The notes beneath the pieces are model-generated. The model made no database searches. It worked only from the letters and a program-made list of their open reading frames with translations, and was not told where the DNA came from. Shown here one piece after another: positions 49,074 through 57,291 of a stretch of DNA of 64,000 nt. A program made the translations under genes and the position numbers. Origin of the DNA: DASZIT01 sp036489495 (GTDB taxonomy: Bacteria > Actinomycetota > Acidimicrobiia > Acidimicrobiales > RAAP-2); the NCBI GenBank assembly GCA_036489495.1, contig DASXFR010000076.1, positions 14,096 through 78,095 on the forward strand, given 5' to 3'. The stretch's first letter is position 1; each line of letters opens with the position of its first letter.

Positions 49074-49930
49074 CAACGACCGCGCTGACGGGCACGCCGG
49101 TTGGGGTGGCGGATCCCTCCCCGGCCTCGGGGGCCGTCTGGGGCCGCGTCCACGATGTCTGGGCGATGACCCGGCGCAATCTGGTCCACATTTCGCGGGA
49201 GCCGATGCAGCTCTCCGACGTGACCATCCAGCCGGTGCTGTTCACCGTGCTGTTCATCTTCATTTTCGGCGGCGGCATCCCCATCCCCGGCGGGGGAAGT
49301 TACAAGGACTTCGTTCTCGCCGGCCTCCTGGCCCTTAACCTGGTGACCTCGACGATGGGCACCGCGGTCGGACTCAGCACCGATCTCCACGAGGGCATGA
49401 TCGAGCGGTTCCGGACCCTGCCCATGTGGAGAGCCGCGGTGTTGGTGGGGCGCTCCATCGCCGATCTGATGACGTCGGTGCTGTGCGCCGGCATCGTGGC
49501 CTTGACCGGGCTGGCGGTCGGATGGCGCACCGATGCCAGCTTCCTCGCGGTGATCGGCGGCTTCGCCCTGGTGCTGGTGTTCGCCTACTCGTTGTCGTGG
49601 GTCGCCGCCTGTGTGGGCCTGAACAGCAAGAGCCCTGAGTCGGCCGCCTCCTTCGGCTTCATCGTGCTCTTCCCGCTGGCTTTCGTCTCCAATGCCATGG
49701 TCCCCACCCAACACATGCCCGGGTGGCTGCAACTGCTGGCCAACTGGAATCCGGTCAGCGCCGTCACCGCCGGTGCCCGCCATCTCTGGGGCAACCCCAA
49801 CCCGTCGGGTGCCATTTCGGCCTGGCCGATGCAGCACCCGGTCGAGGCCGCCCTGATCTGGTCGGTGGTGATTCTGGCCGTCGCCGCTCCCCTGGCGTCG
49901 TACTTCTTCAAGCGGCGGACGACGGAGTAG
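49070..49930 (+). CDS. DrrB-type ABC-2 exporter permease
   Basis: This 286-residue membrane subunit has six predicted helices, the first near FTVLFIFIFGGGIPIPGG (about 61-78). The ABC-2 block has GLSTDLHEGMIERFRTLPMWRAAVLVGRSIADLM (about 101-134), and NAMVPTQHMPGWLQLLANWNPVSAVTAGARHLWGNP is a typical end. It pairs with the DrrA-type ATPase (ATGA overlap). The substrate is a hydrophobic compound or lipid by family, not identifiable here. Confidence 0.92.
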   Translation: MTTTALTGTPVGVADPSPASGAVWGRVHDVWAMTRRNLVHISREPMQLSDVTIQPVLFTVLFIFIFGGGIPIPGGGSYKDFVLAGLLALNLVTSTMGTAVGLSTDLHEGMIERFRTLPMWRAAVLVGRSIADLMTSVLCAGIVALTGLAVGWRTDASFLAVIGGFALVLVFAYSLSWVAACVGLNSKSPESAASFGFIVLFPLAFVSNAMVPTQHMPGWLQLLANWNPVSAVTAGARHLWGNPNPSGAISAWPMQHPVEAALIWSVVILAVAAPLASYFFKRRTTE

Positions 49931-49978
49931 AGACCGAGAGGACCCCTTCCGAGGTCAATGAGTTTCGGGCCCAAGGCG

Positions 49979-51352
49979 TCATCGCCCGTCGGCCGGCAAC
50001 AGCACATTGGGGTTCAGGACGCCGTCGGGGTCGAGCGCCCGCTTGATCGACCGGAACGCCGAGATCTCCTCGGGGCTCCGGGAGAGTGACAGCCATTTGC
50101 GCTTGGCCGTACCGATGCCGTGCTCGGCGCTGATGCTCCCGCCGAAGTCACTGACCATGCGGAGCACCGCTTCGTCCACCCGGTCGTCATCCGGGGGGAG
50201 GCCGGTCACGTTCACGTGGACGTTGCCATCGCCGGCATGGCCGTACATCCAGGTGCGGGCGCTAGGGGCGATGGCCTCGACCGTCCCCGGCACCCGGTCG
50301 ATGAACTCGGCCAGGGTCCCGAGGGCCAGGGTGACGTCGAGTTTGTGGGGCGGGCCGAGGGTGTTGATGGATTCGGAGTGGCCCTCGCGGAAGCGCCACA
50401 GTTCGGCCCGCCGGGAAGGTTCGGTCGCCACCACGACCTCGAGCACCTGATCGACCGAGCTGGTCGCCTCCGCGAACGCTTCGGTGGGGTCGGCCCGGTC
50501 GGCCACCTCGACCAGCAGGTACACCGGGTGCGGGCCCGAGAACGGGGTCGGGAGCCCGGTGACCGAGCTCACCAGCTCGAGCCCGGACAGCAGGAACAGC
50601 TCGCAGGCCTCGAGGGCGGGGAGCGCCCGCCGGAACACCACCGAGGCGTCGATCGCCAGGGAGACGGTGGCGAACGCCAGCACCGCGACGATCCGGAACG
50701 GCATCGACGGCACCAGACGGAGTCGGGCGGCGGTCACCACGGCCAGGGTCCCCTCGCTCCCGCACAGCAGGGCCGGCAGGTCATAGCCGGTGTTGTCCTT
50801 GACCAGCCCTCCGAGATGGGAGATGACCGCGCCGGTCCCGAGCACCGCCTCGACTCCGATCACCTGTTGGCGGGTGCCCCCGTAGCGCAGCAGGTGGGTG
50901 CCACCGGCGTTGGTGGCAACCATTCCCCCCACCGTCGCCGAATCCCGAGCCCCGAGGTCCACCCCGTAGGCCCAACCCCCGGCCGCGGCGGTGTTCTGCA
51001 CCGAGGCGAGGTTCACCCCGGCGCCGGCGGTGACCTGGCCGGCCAGGGGGTCCACCGGCTCCAGGGTTGACAGGCGTTGGAGGCTGAGCACCACTTCGTC
51101 GTGCAGCGGCACCCCGCCACCGACCAGACCGGTGTTGCCCCCCTGGGGGACCAGGGCGACCCCGAGCTCGCGGCAGGTGGCCACCACCCCCGCCACCTCT
51201 TGGGTGGAGCCGGGCCTCGCCACCGCCATGGAGCGGCCGGCGAACCGTCCGGTCCAGTCGGTGGTGTAGGAGGCGACCATCTCCGGGTCGTCGATCAGCT
51301 GAGCGCCGACGACGTCACGGAGCCGGTGGACCACTACCCGGTTGCTGGCCAT
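49979..51352 (-). CDS. FAD-linked oxidase (GlcD / D-2-hydroxy-acid dehydrogenase type)
   Basis: This 457-residue flavoenzyme has a PCMH/FAD-binding domain with PQGGNTGLVGGGVPL (about 69-83), GARDSATVGGMVATNAGGTHLLRYG (near 133-157) and GSEGTLAVVTAARLRL. The C-terminal oxidase domain carries metal-binding histidines in YGHAGDGNVHVNV (near 373-385) and EHGIGTAKRKW (about 413-423). It would oxidise a D-2-hydroxy acid such as glycolate, lactate or 2-hydroxyglutarate. It converges on the exporter genes and appears monocistronic. A LarA homologue elsewhere in the window would act on the same class of compound. Confidence 0.92.
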   Translation of the reverse strand: MASNRVVVHRLRDVVGAQLIDDPEMVASYTTDWTGRFAGRSMAVARPGSTQEVAGVVATCRELGVALVPQGGNTGLVGGGVPLHDEVVLSLQRLSTLEPVDPLAGQVTAGAGVNLASVQNTAAAGGWAYGVDLGARDSATVGGMVATNAGGTHLLRYGGTRQQVIGVEAVLGTGAVISHLGGLVKDNTGYDLPALLCGSEGTLAVVTAARLRLVPSMPFRIVAVLAFATVSLAIDASVVFRRALPALEACELFLLSGLELVSSVTGLPTPFSGPHPVYLLVEVADRADPTEAFAEATSSVDQVLEVVVATEPSRRAELWRFREGHSESINTLGPPHKLDVTLALGTLAEFIDRVPGTVEAIAPSARTWMYGHAGDGNVHVNVTGLPPDDDRVDEAVLRMVSDFGGSISAEHGIGTAKRKWLSLSRSPEEISAFRSIKRALDPDGVLNPNVLLPADGR

Positions 51353-51462
51353 ACTCCTACTCTGCCCGACGCCAACCCCCCGATGGGCGGCGAACGGGGG
51401 GGCCGCTTACGGCTGGCCGCCGGCCGACGCGGTCCCCGCCCCCCGGGTGACGCTGTAGGCGC

Positions 51463-52305
51463 TCATGGGCCGGAAGGACCGGCTCCCTCCGAGCCGCTCG
51501 AGTGGATGGGGGAACCGGAACCGGAACCGGTGGAGGTGCCGGAGCCGGCCGAGCTGCCGGCGCAGGGGGACTGGGGCCCCGGCGTGCAGGCCGTCGGCGG
51601 CGTGTTCAGGGACTGGGTGGTCGTGCCACTCGGAGTGGTGACCGCCGCCGAGGTGGCGTTGGCGGAGCCGGGCCACCAGGCTTCGAACCAGCCGCCGGCC
51701 AGGGTGGCCTGGACCCGCTGACCGTTATCGAGCAGGAGCGAGACTCCGGTGACATCCGAACCGGACCGCCCGTCGACCAGGGTGTACGGCGAGGCGGCAC
51801 GAGTGGTCAGGTGACTGGAGGAGAACTGGATCTTCCCCGAAGGTGGCAACGCCTCGGCGCCCTGGGTGCCCGACACGGTGGTGAACGAGGGTCCGGTGAA
51901 ACAGGTCGTGCTGGAGGTGGCGTTGGCGTAAATGGCTACCGTAAACGGGCCCCGAACGTCGGTCAGGATGGGATCACCACCGGTGGCGGGAAGCCCGCCC
52001 GGGCGGCTGGCCAGCAGTCCCTGGCAGGAGGCCTCGGCCTGGGTCAGCTGATTGCCAGTCGGGGCGGTGGGCGTCGCGCTCCACCCGGCGAAGGCTGGTG
52101 AGGCGCTCCCGAGCACGACGGCGGAGACAACGGTGGCGGTGGTGATGGCGGCTCCGGCCACCGCAACGTAGGTCACCCGCGGCGACCACCGGGTGGTCCG
52201 GGGTCGGTAGGTGGCCGAACGGATGCGCCCGCTCACCTCCGCGGGGATGGAGGACGCCTTCGACCGGAAGGCATCGCGCAGGTCAGTTTCGAGCTGGTCG
52301 ATCAT
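51463..52305 (-). CDS. Single-pass membrane protein with secreted C-terminus, partner of the sigma factor
   Basis: The 280 residues start with a short cytoplasmic segment (MIDQLETDLRDAFRSKASSIPAEVSGRIRSATYRP). One membrane helix follows (about 45-65, VTYVAVAGAAITTATVVSAVVLG), then an extracytoplasmic domain and a Gly/Ser-rich tail. This is the plan of a membrane anti-sigma factor or sigma-associated sensor, although no zinc-binding anti-sigma motif is present. Its ATG overlaps the sigma-factor stop (ATGA), with AAGGAG seven bases ahead. It may tether or sense for the SigE-family factor. Function is inferred from position. Confidence 0.75.
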   Translation of the reverse strand: MIDQLETDLRDAFRSKASSIPAEVSGRIRSATYRPRTTRWSPRVTYVAVAGAAITTATVVSAVVLGSASPAFAGWSATPTAPTGNQLTQAEASCQGLLASRPGGLPATGGDPILTDVRGPFTVAIYANATSSTTCFTGPSFTTVSGTQGAEALPPSGKIQFSSSHLTTRAASPYTLVDGRSGSDVTGVSLLLDNGQRVQATLAGGWFEAWWPGSANATSAAVTTPSGTTTQSLNTPPTACTPGPQSPCAGSSAGSGTSTGSGSGSPIHSSGSEGAGPSGP

Positions 52306-52877
52306 GGGTTTTCTCCTTCGTTGGTGGGAACTGAAATTCTTGAAGTGGCCGAGGTCAGGGTGGACGCCTTCCGCATCCGATCGATGGCGTGCGACGCGGT
52401 GCTCTTGACCGTGCCGATCGAGCAGCCCAGCAACTCGGCGGTCTGTGCCTCGGTGAGGTCCTCGAAGTACCGCAGGACGAGGACGGCGCGCTGCCGGGGG
52501 GCTAGGTCGCCGACCACCGACAGCAGCATCGTCCTCGCCTCGACGTCCACAAACGGCTGCCGGGCGGTCGGATCCTCGCGGTCGACCGGCCCGGCCACAG
52601 AAGATCCGGACAGCTCGCTCCGGCGACGGCTCCGGCGACGGGAGGTGTCGAGGGCCAGGTTCAGGAGGACCCGCCGGGCGTAGGCGGCGGGAAACGCCAT
52701 GCTCCCCACCCGGGACCACCGGCGGGCCACCCGGAGCAGGCACTCCTGCACCAGGTCCTCCGCTTCGCCGATATCCCAGACGACCAGATACGCGGTACGC
52801 AGGAGGCCGTCGCTGTGGCCGGCGACGAAGCTTTCGAACGAGCGGGTGGCTTCGGCCCTGATTGCGGAGTTTCTCAT
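52302..52877 (-). CDS. SigE-family ECF RNA polymerase sigma factor
   Basis: The 191 residues have region 2 (FESFVAGHSDGLLRTAYLVVWDIGEAEDLVQECLLRVARRW, about 14-54, with the LVQECLLR core) and region 4 (LAPRQRAVLVLRYFEDLTEAQTAELLGCSIGTVKSTASHAIDRMR, about 125-169). This marks the SigE-family ECF group of actinobacteria. The overlapping membrane protein downstream is probably its regulator. A candidate autoregulatory promoter precedes it. The start ATG has GGGAG about 7 bases upstream. Confidence 0.93.
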   Translation of the reverse strand: MRNSAIRAEATRSFESFVAGHSDGLLRTAYLVVWDIGEAEDLVQECLLRVARRWSRVGSMAFPAAYARRVLLNLALDTSRRRSRRRSELSGSSVAGPVDREDPTARQPFVDVEARTMLLSVVGDLAPRQRAVLVLRYFEDLTEAQTAELLGCSIGTVKSTASHAIDRMRKASTLTSATSRISVPTNEGENP

Positions 52878-52914
52878 CCCTGGCTCCCGGCCGGTTTCGT
52901 CCCCATCACCCCTC

Positions 52915-52943
52915 TTAACCCCGGAGAGGGCTCAAAAGGTTGT
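52915..52943 (-). promoter_or_regulatory. Candidate ECF promoter ACAACC-N17-GGTTAA
   Basis: On the minus strand ACAACC (52943-52938) and GGTTAA (52920-52915) are 17 bases apart, about 38 bases before the sigma-factor ATG. The AACC -35 style suits ECF recognition. Also nearby is the dyad TTGTG-N8-CACAA. Confidence 0.4.
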
Positions 52944-52994
52944 GCCCCCGGACACAATGGCCCAATTCCGGTCTTCGGCCCCACCGAGGCGTCC

Positions 52995-54128
52995 CTATCG
53001 GAAGCTGAACAGCGCGTCGGACGCGGTGGCCACCGCCGCGGTGCGGCTGGTGACCCCGAGTTTCCGGTAGATGTTCTGGAGATGCTTGTTGACCGTGCCC
53101 GACGTCACCCCCAGCTGATCGGCCATCTCGACCGTCGTTTCCCCCCGGGTGAGCAGCCAGAGGAGATCGGCCTCCCGGGCGGTGAGACCCAGTCGGCGCA
53201 GATCGGCGGCGCCCCGCTGAGGCTCACGCTCGTCGAGCACCAGCGCCTCGGCGCGACCCGGGACCCCGGGTACGAACCGGATCACCAGTTGACGGTCGCG
53301 AGCGACATTCGAGAGAGGCCGGTGGATTCGGGGCCGGCCATCGCCGAAATCCCCCTGCCGTTCCTCTTCGACCCAGGCCCACACCGGCAGGGGTAGGCCG
53401 GCGGCTCCCCGGGGACCGAAATGCTCCTCGATAACCAGAAGCGCCCAGGGCGGCGGGTCACCGGCGACTCCGCTGGCGTCCAGGACGATCACCGCCTTAC
53501 CCACCTCGGCCAGGGCTCCGTCGATACTTCGCAGCGCGGCCATCGCCTGGACGTTGCGGTAGCCCTGAATGAGGTGCGGACGGAGGCTGTCCAATAGGGC
53601 CAGCTCGTCATCGATGAAGTCGGCGTGCTTCCGGTTGAGAGCGAAGGCGATCACCAGTGGCGCCTTGGCCGTGAGTCCCACGGCGACCTGGAACTCGACG
53701 CCCAGCGGCTGGTACACCCGTTGGTACAGCTCGAGCTGGTGGAGCTCATCCTGACTCAGGAAGTCGGACAACCGACGGGCGCTGCCGTCGCCGGTGGCTC
53801 GCTGGTGTTGGAGGACCGGGTTCTGCTGCACCAGATCCGAAAACGCCTTGAGGACTTCCGGTGGCATGGGCGCGCCCTCGTCGGGGTAAGCGGAGAATGC
53901 CGCTCGGGGCACATCCGGATCGATCTCGTTGAAGGAGCCGAGGTCGAACGCCACCACGGAAGCCAGAGCCCGGAGCGCCACCGTGCCAAAGTCGGCCGGT
54001 TCCTCGACCTCGGCGATGGCTTCGACGACCTTGGTGACCCGAGCCCAGTCCCGTCCGGCCCCCACGCCCGCTGGCTGCGGCTCAGTCACGGGGGTCAAGG
54101 GTACTCCGCCGGTCTGGTGAATTCTCAT
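52995..54128 (-). CDS. LuxR-type HTH transcriptional regulator
   Basis: The 377 residues have a C-terminal LuxR helix-turn-helix (LGLTAREADLLWLLTRGETTVEMADQLGVTSGTVNKHLQNIYRKLGV, about 313-359). A long N-terminal sensor-like region with no recognised domain precedes it. It contains RVYQPLGVEFQVAVGLTAKAPLVIAFALNRKHADFIDDELALL (about 154-196), resembling GAF-type regulators. ATG 54128 is chosen (GGAAGGG 10 bases ahead); GTG 54089 is an alternative. It overlaps no gene but leaves only 34 bp to the divergent SCO6745-family gene, so the two promoters are compressed. Targets are unknown. Confidence 0.85.
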   Translation of the reverse strand: MRIHQTGGVPLTPVTEPQPAGVGAGRDWARVTKVVEAIAEVEEPADFGTVALRALASVVAFDLGSFNEIDPDVPRAAFSAYPDEGAPMPPEVLKAFSDLVQQNPVLQHQRATGDGSARRLSDFLSQDELHQLELYQRVYQPLGVEFQVAVGLTAKAPLVIAFALNRKHADFIDDELALLDSLRPHLIQGYRNVQAMAALRSIDGALAEVGKAVIVLDASGVAGDPPPWALLVIEEHFGPRGAAGLPLPVWAWVEEERQGDFGDGRPRIHRPLSNVARDRQLVIRFVPGVPGRAEALVLDEREPQRGAADLRRLGLTAREADLLWLLTRGETTVEMADQLGVTSGTVNKHLQNIYRKLGVTSRTAAVATASDALFSFR

Positions 54129-54149
54129 GCCGGTGGCGCCCTTCCAACG

Positions 54150-54155
54150 TAGGGT
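54150..54155 (+). promoter_or_regulatory. Leaderless -10 element of the SCO6745-family gene
   Basis: TAGGGT is followed by 7 bases and the GTG start, matching the geometry of the other likely leaderless genes. The -35 is not clear. Confidence 0.4.
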
Positions 54156-54162
54156 TGGACTC

Positions 54163-55053
54163 GTGGGGGCAACCGACGCTTGGGTCGAGGCGAGCCGACG
54201 GAATGCCCGGTCGGTGCAGACCACGGTCGGTTGGATCTTCTGGGACCCGGGGGCCCTGGCTCGCTACGACGGGCTCGGTGTGCCCGGGGCGCTGGGTTAC
54301 ATCGCGGCCCGTTGCGCACCGCTGGCGCCGGCCGGCCCCGACAGCGTGATCGCCGCCTTCGGCTCCATTTCCCCGTCGGGGATCCGGCTGGCATTCGATC
54401 TGGTCGCGGCATCGACGACCTTCGAGGCGATCTGGGCGGCCCGCGACGAGGCCGTCGTCGAGGGGCTGGCCGCCCATGCCCCGGGAATCCTCGAGCCCCT
54501 GTCGGCAGTAGGGCCCCGCCTGTGGTCGGTGGTGGAGCAGCTGCCTACGGTCGGACGGGTGTTCTTCGCCTCCCATCTGCGCATGCCGAGGCCCGATGAC
54601 CCGGTGCTCTCGGGTTGGCACGCGGTGAACTGCCTGCGCGAGTGGCGGGGAGACACCCATTGGGGATTGACCGTCGCCTCCGGGTTGACCGGAGTGGAGG
54701 CGTCGATCCTCCACAACGCCTGGTTGGACTACGAACCTGACTGGATCCCGACGTCACGGGGCACCGGAGCCGACGAACTCGCCGACGGATGGCGGGGCCT
54801 CGATGACAAAGGATTGGCCCGCGACCATGCGGTGACCGCGGAGGGGATCTCCCTCCGCCAGCAACTCGAAGACGAGACCGATCGGTTGACCACGGCGCCG
54901 TGGGAACTGCTTGGCCGCCAGGCAACCGAGAGGTTCGCTTCGGAGTTCGAGCCCCCATGTGAATTGCTGCTGGCCCGGGTCGACCTGACCGCCGGCCCCA
55001 ACTACCAGCCGGGATCCCGTATCCGTGACGGGGCCGGAGCCCGGCGCCAGTGA
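54163..55053 (+). CDS. SCO6745-family protein
   Basis: The 296 residues match the conserved actinobacterial SCO6745 family in every block. These are a helix with YDGLGVPGALGYIAARCAPLAPAGPDSVIAAFGSISP (about 36-71), RLWSVVEQLPTVGRVFFASHLRMPRPDDPVLSGWHAVNCLREWRGDTHWGLTVASGLTGVEASILHNAW (about 122-190), DEWADGW-like RGTGADELADGWRGLDDKGL and EDETDRLTTAPWELLG at the end. It is helical with no membrane segment. The biochemical function is unknown to me, and the C-terminal part recalls MarR-like HTH in some annotations. GTG 54163 gives the normal N-terminus; the ATG at 54127 does not. Confidence 0.85.
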   Translation: MGATDAWVEASRRNARSVQTTVGWIFWDPGALARYDGLGVPGALGYIAARCAPLAPAGPDSVIAAFGSISPSGIRLAFDLVAASTTFEAIWAARDEAVVEGLAAHAPGILEPLSAVGPRLWSVVEQLPTVGRVFFASHLRMPRPDDPVLSGWHAVNCLREWRGDTHWGLTVASGLTGVEASILHNAWLDYEPDWIPTSRGTGADELADGWRGLDDKGLARDHAVTAEGISLRQQLEDETDRLTTAPWELLGRQATERFASEFEPPCELLLARVDLTAGPNYQPGSRIRDGAGARRQ

Positions 55054-55107
55054 CGAGTCGAAGGTTTCGACCGCAGCCGGCGGCACTACCCCCCGAGGCA
55101 GTCACCG

Positions 55108-55347
55108 CTAGCCCGTTTCGCTGTCCTCGAACGGGCGCACCAGTTGCCATTCCAGCGAGCCCGCGGCCCGGACCCACCGCTCGCCGGTCTTCGAATCCCG
55201 GATCTCCTGCCGGGTGGGGATCTCGTACAGCGCCCAGAGGGCATCGCACTCAGCCCGGGCTTCGGGAAGCGAGTCGTACTCCTTGACCCGCTTGGCGCCC
55301 TTGGCTCCGGCGGCCAGATCCAGGTGCTGCACACGGAACCGCTTCAT
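55108..55347 (-). CDS. Small basic hypothetical protein
   Basis: The 79 residues (KRFRVQHLDLAAGAKGAKRVKEYDSLPEARAECDALWALYEIPTRQEIRDSKTGERWVRAAGSLEWQL) have a basic N-terminus and conserved-looking C-terminal strands (GERWVRAAGSLEW). Codon use agrees with its neighbours. It lies 47 bp downstream of the DUF2510 membrane protein, in the same direction. Function unknown. It is short, so it could be a false call, but the amino-acid pattern looks real. Confidence 0.55.
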   Translation of the reverse strand: MKRFRVQHLDLAAGAKGAKRVKEYDSLPEARAECDALWALYEIPTRQEIRDSKTGERWVRAAGSLEWQLVRPFEDSETG

Positions 55348-55394
55348 GACGTGAGTGTAGATCCGGGCGGATCCGGATTTGACCTCGGACCGGG

Positions 55395-55886
55395 TCAGAT
55401 CGGGTCGGTGCTCGAGATCCCGTCCTTGGACACGAATTCGGTCCATTCCTCGCCGTTCCAGTAGCGGAAGTCGAATTTCCCCGACGGGTCGGGCTGCCAA
55501 CTGGGAGGCGCGGAAACCGGCGGAGGCACCACCTGGGTGGCGGTGGCCGGGATGGTGGTCGACTGCGTCGGCTCCGGGTAGCGGAGATGCCGGCTGGCCT
55601 GACCTCCATAGGGCCCCGGCGTACCCGGGTACCCCCCCGGGTAGCCGCCCCCGCCCTGTCGCATCCCCCGCCGTTGGCTGGTAGCCATGGCAATGAAGGC
55701 CAGGACCGTGACCAACAGGGAGATGAACACGCTGGCCAGCGCCCAGACGATCGGCGGGATGCCCCACGGGCTCTTCCCGGTGACCCGGCGGAATCGCTCG
55801 GTGCTGCGGTAGTTCAAGAAGCCGATGAGGATCCCGAAGACGAGGTACCACGGTGAGGTTCGGATGAAGGGAAGCACCAAAGCCAT
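55395..55886 (-). CDS. DUF2510-domain membrane protein
   Basis: The 163 residues have an N-terminal hydrophobic segment (about 13-25) and a clear membrane helix (about 45-68, IVWALASVFISLLVTVLAFIAMA). A Gly/Tyr/Pro-rich linker (GGYPGGYPGTPG, about 80-91) follows. The C-terminal DUF2510 motif SWQPDPSGKFDFRYWNGEEWTEFV (about 129-152) has the conserved Trp-rich core. DUF2510 proteins are common in actinobacteria and are thought to bind something at the cell surface, but the ligand is not established. It is transcribed away from purA. Confidence 0.85.
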   Translation of the reverse strand: MALVLPFIRTSPWYLVFGILIGFLNYRSTERFRRVTGKSPWGIPPIVWALASVFISLLVTVLAFIAMATSQRRGMRQGGGGYPGGYPGTPGPYGGQASRHLRYPEPTQSTTIPATATQVVPPPVSAPPSWQPDPSGKFDFRYWNGEEWTEFVSKDGISSTDPI

Positions 55887-55957
55887 AGCCCTGCCATTCT
55901 ACGGGCCGCGGCCCCCGTTCAGAGCGTCGCCAACCCGCCAGCCGGCCGGATGCGGGC

Positions 55958-55963
55958 TACAAT
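55958..55963 (+). promoter_or_regulatory. Probable -10 (TACAAT) of purA
   Basis: TACAAT lies 37 bases before the purA GTG and is close to the consensus -10. The -35 region is poor. GGAGGAG about 7 bases before the GTG is a strong ribosome-binding site. Confidence 0.45.
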
Positions 55964-56000
55964 GGTGCGTAATCCGCTTTTCGCAACGGAGGAGTAGCGC

Positions 56001-57281
56001 GTGCCGGCAACCGTCGTCGTCGGAACCCAGTGGGGTGATGAGGGCAAAGGCAAGTTGACCGACTTGCTGGCCAAGGAGATGGAGCTGGTTGTCCGCTACC
56101 AGGGCGGCCACAACGCCGGGCACACCATCGTGGTCGATGGCGAGACCTTCGCCCTCCAGCTGGTCCCGAGCGGGATCCTCTACGACCACATCACCCCCAT
56201 CATCGGGAACGGGGTGGTGGTCGATCCCACCGTGCTGCTGGCCGAGGTCGACACCCTGATGGCCAAGGGGATCGACACCTCGAGACTCCTGGTCAGCGGC
56301 AACGCCCATCTGATCATGCCCTACCACCACGAGCTGGATCAGCTGGCCGAGCGCTACTTGGGCAAGAACAAACTGGGGACCACCCGGCGGGGGATCGGGC
56401 CGGCCTACGCCGACAAGTCGGCCCGGGTCGGGCTGCGGGTCCAGGATTTGCTCGACCCGAAGATCTTCCGGCAGAAGCTCGACGTGGTCCTGAAGGAGAA
56501 GAACGCCATCCTGGCCAAGGTCTACAACCGGCTGCCGGCCAACGCCGATCAGATCAGCGAGCTCTACCTCGACGAGCTGGCCCCGCGGGTGGCCCCGATG
56601 GTGGCCGACACCGTGGGGGTGACCCACGACGCCCTGGAGCGGGGCGCCCATGTCCTCCTCGAAGGGGCCCAGGCCACCTTCCTCGACCTCGATCACGGCA
56701 CCTATCCGTTCGTCACCTCGTCGAATCCGGTGGCTGGAGGGGCCTGCACCGGGGCCGGGGTCGGTCCCCGCTACATCGACGAGGTGATCGGCATCGCCAA
56801 GGCCTACGTCACCCGGGTGGGCAGCGGGCCGTTCCCGACCGAGCTCACCGACGAGATCGGCGACACCCTGGTGGAGATCGGGCACGAGTACGGGGTCAAC
56901 ACCAAGCGCCGCCGCCGGCCCGGCTGGTTCGACGCGGTGATGATGCGCCAGGCGGTGCGGCTCAACTCGCTGTCCGAGGTGGCCCTGACCAAGCTCGACG
57001 TGCTCGACACCTTCGACACGGTGAAGGTCTGTGTGGCCTACGAGGCCAACGGCGAGCGGTTCACCCATCCTCCCTACCATCAGTCGGTGTTCCATCAGGT
57101 CAAGCCGATCTACGAGGAGCTCCCCGGCTGGAAGACCGACCTCTCCGGCGCCACCGAGATCGGCGACCTCCCGCAGGCCGCCCGCGACTACGTGCACTTC
57201 CTGGCCGAGCAGATCGGCACCCCGGTGCGCCTGGTCGGGGTCGGCCCGGGTCGGGAGCAGTTCGTCCGCTTCGCGGCATGA
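56001..57281 (+). CDS. purA: Adenylosuccinate synthase PurA
   Basis: PurA joins IMP and aspartate with GTP to give adenylosuccinate, the first step to AMP. The 426-residue enzyme has the catalytic loop VVGTQWGDEGKGK (6-18, with Asp13) and HNAGHTIVV (near 37-45). TTRRGIGPAYADKSARVGLRVQDL (about 130-153) and VTSSNPVAGGACTGAGVGPR are also present. It heads a purA-purD-purB operon. The 37-base leader carries an excellent ribosome-binding site before the GTG. The other purine genes (purC-S-Q-L) lie on the opposite strand at the far end of the window. Confidence 0.98.
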   Translation: MPATVVVGTQWGDEGKGKLTDLLAKEMELVVRYQGGHNAGHTIVVDGETFALQLVPSGILYDHITPIIGNGVVVDPTVLLAEVDTLMAKGIDTSRLLVSGNAHLIMPYHHELDQLAERYLGKNKLGTTRRGIGPAYADKSARVGLRVQDLLDPKIFRQKLDVVLKEKNAILAKVYNRLPANADQISELYLDELAPRVAPMVADTVGVTHDALERGAHVLLEGAQATFLDLDHGTYPFVTSSNPVAGGACTGAGVGPRYIDEVIGIAKAYVTRVGSGPFPTELTDEIGDTLVEIGHEYGVNTKRRRRPGWFDAVMMRQAVRLNSLSEVALTKLDVLDTFDTVKVCVAYEANGERFTHPPYHQSVFHQVKPIYEELPGWKTDLSGATEIGDLPQAARDYVHFLAEQIGTPVRLVGVGPGREQFVRFAA

Positions 57282-57291
57282 GGGGGCGCCC

